Of a stretch of 7,926 nucleotides of DNA, positions 5,011-7,926 are shown one piece after another (the stretch's first letter is position 1; each line of letters opens with the position of its first letter). The stretch spans positions 1 through 7,926 of the forward strand of contig CALPQG020000100.1 in assembly GCA_943325655.2 (NCBI GenBank). Reading direction: 5' to 3'. Origin of the DNA: Bifidobacterium breve. GTDB lineage: Bacteria > Bacteroidota > Bacteroidia > Cytophagales > UBA9547. Both the position numbers and the translations under genes were made by a program. The notes under the pieces are model-generated. The model made no database searches, had not been told where the DNA came from, and worked only from the letters and a program-made list of their open reading frames with translations.

Positions 5011-6615
5011 TTACACCACCAAGTTTTGAATATAATTTCCTACGCGTTCCATCAACCACATCGGTGTTGAAGTGGCGCCACAAATGCCTACTTTGTCATC
5101 AGGTTGAAACCAGGAAGTTTCAATTTCTGATTCATTTTCAACAAAATAACTGCGGCTATTGTTGGCTTTGCAAACACTGTACAAGGCTTTGCCATTAGAA
5201 CTTTTTTTGCCACTCACAAAAATGATTACATTTTGCTCCGTAGAAAATTTCAACAACTGAGGTTCCCTGTTGGATACTTGCCTGCAAATACTATCGTTGG
5301 CATCAAATGTCATTTCCTCAAAATTATCAGGATGATGTTGTTTGATTTTCTCTTCAATTAACGCTTTAATTTGATAAAAGCCAGCCGTACTTTTGGTCGT
5401 TTGGCTAAACAAAGTTACAGGTCTTGTAAAATCAATTTTAACCAATTCTTCCTCCGAAGTAATGATGATGGCTTCGTCATTGGTTTGACCAATTAAACCG
5501 ATTACCTCGGCATGACCGTGTTGGCCATAAATCACAATTTGTCCTTTAATGTCTGTCAATTTATCATACGCATGTTTCACCCTGTTTTGTAATTTTAACA
5601 CTACAGGACAAGAGGCATCTATCAATTCTATGTTATTCTCTAAAGCAATTTTATACGTTTCAGGAGGTTCTCCATGCGCACGAATCAGTACTTTACAGTC
5701 TTTGAGCTCTTTAAATTCTTCTTTGTTGATGATCCGCAAACCTTTTGCATGCAGCCTTTCCACTTCCATACTATTGTGAACAATATCGCCCAAGCAAAAC
5801 AAGGTATTGTTTCCCTCCATTTCATCTTCAGCCATTTGTATTGCAAATTCTACCCCAAAACAATAGCCAGAATTTTTATCAATAGTAACTTGCATGGTGT
5901 TAATATTATTGGTTAACTGATAATGTTTGGTAGATTTTTCAACCATTTTGGTAGTAGCCAGGTGCATCACGAAATCAACCTGTTCATCAATTGTCATATA
6001 GGTGGTATCCAAATCAAATGCATCCTCCGCCCTTCTCAAAGGACTTTCAGACCTGCAGCTGTCTATGCGATCTCTTTCTGTTAAGTTGGAGATGACATCA
6101 TTCAAGGTGACCAAATCCCCTTTGTCAAACAATTCATCCTGACGTCTTTTTGCCCGCACCATCAAGTCTGCAATTACAAATATTTTCAACTCTGCTTCAG
6201 GAAATACAGTGGTTCCAATGTCTCTGCCATCCATTACAATTCCTCCCTTTCTACCTAATTTTTGTTGTTGCAACACCATGGCGTGTCTTACTTCTGGAAT
6301 GGCACTTACGGCACTTACCCTTTCTGAAATATACATTGTTCTGATATCCGCTTCAATGTTTAACCCATTTAAAAAAGTCTCGCTAAAGCCAAGTTTATGA
6401 TTGTATTCAAAGGTAATATGAATATCATCCAATGCTTTTTGTATCGCTTTAGGATTTGTAAAATTAATATAATGTTGGTCAAAGTAATAAGTCACCGCTC
6501 TGTACATTGCACCTGAATCAATATACGAATAGCCTAAAGCCGATGCGACCGACTTTGCAGTAGTACTTTTACCACAACCAGAAAAACCATCTACTGCTAT
6601 AATAATTTTTTTCAC
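5011..6615 (-). CDS. cmk-ispH: fused cytidylate kinase / 4-hydroxy-3-methylbut-2-enyl diphosphate reductase
   Basis: One uninterrupted frame of 534 residues joins two enzymes. Residues 1-225 are cytidylate kinase (CMP/dCMP to CDP/dCDP): P-loop GFSGCGKST (10-18), YIDSGAMYRAVTYY (31-44), VMDGRDIGTTVFPEAEL (127-143) and RDRIDSCRSESPLRRAEDAF (181-200). Residues 241-534 are IspH/LytB, the [4Fe-4S] reductase making IPP and DMAPP at the end of the MEP pathway. Cluster cysteines are Cys252 (GYCFGV), Cys336 (SCPVV) and Cys444 (SICRQ). Active-site residues include His280, AHGEPP (313-318), GHAEV (367-371) with Glu370, SQTTKST and SSN (472-474). The linker is only about 15 residues. Met241 (ATG at 5895) sits exactly where a separate IspH would begin, so internal initiation is possible. 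The start is GTG at 6615: the ATG at 6620 runs into TGA after one codon. Both halves look intact. Confidence 0.93.
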   Translation of the reverse strand: MKKIIIAVDGFSGCGKSTTAKSVASALGYSYIDSGAMYRAVTYYFDQHYINFTNPKAIQKALDDIHITFEYNHKLGFSETFLNGLNIEADIRTMYISERVSAVSAIPEVRHAMVLQQQKLGRKGGIVMDGRDIGTTVFPEAELKIFVIADLMVRAKRRQDELFDKGDLVTLNDVISNLTERDRIDSCRSESPLRRAEDAFDLDTTYMTIDEQVDFVMHLATTKMVEKSTKHYQLTNNINTMQVTIDKNSGYCFGVEFAIQMAEDEMEGNNTLFCLGDIVHNSMEVERLHAKGLRIINKEEFKELKDCKVLIRAHGEPPETYKIALENNIELIDASCPVVLKLQNRVKHAYDKLTDIKGQIVIYGQHGHAEVIGLIGQTNDEAIIITSEEELVKIDFTRPVTLFSQTTKSTAGFYQIKALIEEKIKQHHPDNFEEMTFDANDSICRQVSNREPQLLKFSTEQNVIIFVSGKKSSNGKALYSVCKANNSRSYFVENESEIETSWFQPDDKVGICGATSTPMWLMERVGNYIQNLVV

Positions 6616-6638
6616 TGCATATTATTTATAGGTTCAGG

Positions 6639-6646
6639 CAAATATA
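6639..6646 (-). promoter_or_regulatory. candidate -7 box for cmk-ispH
   Basis: TATATTTG on the minus strand fits TAnnTTTG and lies about 24 bases before the GTG start. No TTG was found at the expected -33 position, so support is partial. Confidence 0.45.
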
Positions 6647-6691
6647 ACATAAGATTCATATTGTTTTAAATCTATTGGTAGCAAATTTCAT

Positions 6692-6722
6692 AAAAAAAGG
6701 GATCCTGATAGCAGAACCCCTT
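6692..6722 (-). terminator. intrinsic terminator of the porP/sprF-like gene
   Basis: On the minus strand an 11-pair stem (6722-6712 with 6707-6697, two G-U pairs) closes the loop CTAT and is followed by seven T residues. It begins 24 bases after the PorP/SprF stop codon and separates that gene from cmk-ispH. Confidence 0.85.
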
Positions 6723-6746
6723 ATGGCATTTTTATATTATATTTTT

Positions 6747-7655
6747 TTACCAGAATTCTGGACAGATAACTTTATGGTTTCTCAATTCAAATTGAACAAA
6801 GATTTCATGAGATGCTGATTGGAAATTTTTTACATAATTCCAAGGTGTATCATAAGCATAACCAACGCTTAACGTATTGTTCCACTTAAAACCGCCCATT
6901 AAAACAAATGTTCTGTTAGTTCTAAATGAAGCTCCACCCCAAAGAGCTTTATCATATCTCAATTTACAGTTAAAATCAAATTGAGGGTCAACAGTAGGAC
7001 TCAAACGTGCCAACAAAGATGGAAGCACTTCTAACCTGCTATTTGCTTGGTACCGGTAACCACCCATTGCAAAACAGTTGTTGTAAGCAAAGTTGGAGAA
7101 TGACAATAAGTTGGTTCCAGAAACACCTAAGTACATATTTTTACCATACAACCAACCCCCAAATGTACCATCAAATGTGTACTTGTTTTTTAGGTTATTC
7201 AAAATATTATCACTTTGATCAACAGTAGTCATTTTACCTTTATCGAAAGAATATTGTCTAAAACCAATTGCACCACCCATAGACAATTTATATTGTTTGT
7301 TCAATGCAATATGCAATGTATAGGAACCTGAACCACCTAATTCCATTAACTGACCATATTGATCTACAAACAACATCCCACCCACTGCAGAGTGGTTAAA
7401 ATCTTTTTTACCATACCTTGCACTTCTCTTATCTAAAGGAGCATGAGCTGTCAAGTAATAAGTAGTCGGTGCACCTTCAAAGTTTACCCATTGGTTTCTG
7501 TAACCCGCAGAAATCTCCACATGGTTTGAAATACCAGCAACCCCTGGATTTAAAATATAAGGGTTAAACATATATAAACTATATAATGCAGTTTGCGCCT
7601 GAACTAAAACTACAGATAGGGTTATAAATAGTAGGGATAGTATAAGTTTCTTCAT
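6747..7655 (-). CDS. PorP/SprF-family type IX secretion membrane protein
   Basis: This is a 302-residue outer-membrane beta-barrel protein of the PorP/SprF family. Members of the family support secretion of T9SS substrates, gliding components or type-B sorted proteins. A signal peptide covers about residues 1-20 (MKKLILSLLFITLSVVLVQA). The mature protein opens with the family block YSLYMFNPYILNPGVAG (25-41), then RNQWVNFEGAPTTYYLTAHAPL and alternating aromatic and glycine-rich strands such as VGGMLFVDQYG. It ends in CPEFW, a family-like C-terminus with a terminal aromatic residue. The length is typical. It follows a T9SS type-B substrate gene after 88 bases, the usual pairing of a PorP/SprF paralogue with its partner. 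It has its own terminator and a possible promoter box. Which substrate it serves is inferred from position. Confidence 0.9.
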   Translation of the reverse strand: MKKLILSLLFITLSVVLVQAQTALYSLYMFNPYILNPGVAGISNHVEISAGYRNQWVNFEGAPTTYYLTAHAPLDKRSARYGKKDFNHSAVGGMLFVDQYGQLMELGGSGSYTLHIALNKQYKLSMGGAIGFRQYSFDKGKMTTVDQSDNILNNLKNKYTFDGTFGGWLYGKNMYLGVSGTNLLSFSNFAYNNCFAMGGYRYQANSRLEVLPSLLARLSPTVDPQFDFNCKLRYDKALWGGASFRTNRTFVLMGGFKWNNTLSVGYAYDTPWNYVKNFQSASHEIFVQFELRNHKVICPEFW

Positions 7656-7693
7656 ATTATTTATAGTATTTATTATAAAAACTTAAAGTGTTG

Positions 7694-7701
7694 CAAATTT
7701 A
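7694..7701 (-). promoter_or_regulatory. candidate -7 box for the porP/sprF-like gene
   Basis: TAAATTTG on the minus strand fits TAnnTTTG and lies about 40 bases before the ATG at 7655. The -33 position is not convincing, so the gene may also be read through from upstream. Confidence 0.4.
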
Positions 7702-7743
7702 AGTCCATAGATTGAAAAAACCTATGAGGATGGATAATTTATT

Positions 7744-7926
7744 TTAATTTCCAGGATCTCTGATGATGGAAATATAGCCCTTCATGATAGATTTTCCTTT
7801 GTTGAGGGTTAATACGTAGTAATAGGTGCCTTGTTCTAGTTCTTGTCCTTGTTCGTTTCTGCCGGAGAAGCGTTTACTGGCACAATCGCCTTGGCAAGAC
7901 CAGATCAATGTGCCCCAACGGTTGAA
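7744..7926 (-). CDS. 3' end of a T9SS type-B sorted (CHU_C / gliding-motility C-terminal domain) protein
   Basis: Only the last 60 residues are in the window; the 5' part lies beyond the right edge. The piece reads FNRWGTLIW, then GTYYYVLTLNKGKSIMKGYISIIR, and ends DPGN. FNRWG, GTYYYV and KGYISIIR are hallmarks of the gliding-motility-associated C-terminal domain (CHU_C), the signal that sends large surface or secreted proteins through the type IX system. Two cysteines in the loop (residues 11 and 15 of the fragment) could form a disulfide. The protein is probably large and extracellular, perhaps an adhesin, but the N-terminal function cannot be seen. It lies directly upstream of the PorP/SprF gene. 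Confidence 0.9.
   Translation of the reverse strand, partial: FNRWGTLIWSCQGDCASKRFSGRNEQGQELEQGTYYYVLTLNKGKSIMKGYISIIRDPGN

Overview
The window looks like Bacteroidota DNA, probably from an environmental relative of the Chitinophagia or Sphingobacteriia. The support is a PorP/SprF protein next to the end of a type IX secretion (T9SS) type-B sorted protein, several promoter boxes of the Bacteroidota type TAnnTTTG, A-rich leaders without a clear Shine-Dalgarno site, and a low-GC, AT-rich background. No species can be named from the sequence alone.

Positions 1-400 hold no gene. They contain inverted repeats and a strong terminator. Positions 401-2819 (minus strand) are a tightly packed four-gene metal-homeostasis operon whose genes overlap by 14, 11 and 4 bases. 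In transcription order they are a 64-residue unknown protein, a MerC-type membrane protein, a lipoprotein-like YiiX/NlpC-P60 homologue that has lost its catalytic residues, and a COG0523/CobW GTPase of the ZigA/YciC zinc-chaperone type. Facing the operon, at 2911-3288, is a Fur/Zur-type regulator interrupted by an in-frame TAG at codon 24. The 91-base gap between them holds a perfect 7-1-7 palindrome on top of the operon promoter, plus a second inverted copy of its half-site. This is the layout of a metal-repressed operon beside its own repressor, but here the repressor is broken. Related repeat sequences at about 252-266 and 3297-3310, facing outward, suggest the block may have moved as a cassette.

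Positions 3289-4133 are gene-free. They carry a MITE-like element at 3812-3987 with 16-base perfect terminal inverted repeats and 11-base flanking direct repeats. Next comes a stand-alone iron-sulfur L-serine dehydratase alpha subunit (4134-5009, plus strand). It converges, one base apart, on a fused cytidylate kinase-IspH gene (5011-6615, minus strand). That gene would supply CDP/dCDP and the last step of the MEP isoprenoid pathway in one polypeptide.

The right end (6747-7926, minus strand) is a PorP/SprF outer-membrane protein with its own terminator, downstream of the 3' end of a large T9SS substrate with a CHU_C domain. That pairing is common in T9SS loci.

The strongest candidates for something undescribed are the metal operon, which combines a pseudo-YiiX lipoprotein, a MerC protein and an unknown small protein with a COG0523 GTPase under a broken Zur-like regulator, and the Cmk-IspH fusion.
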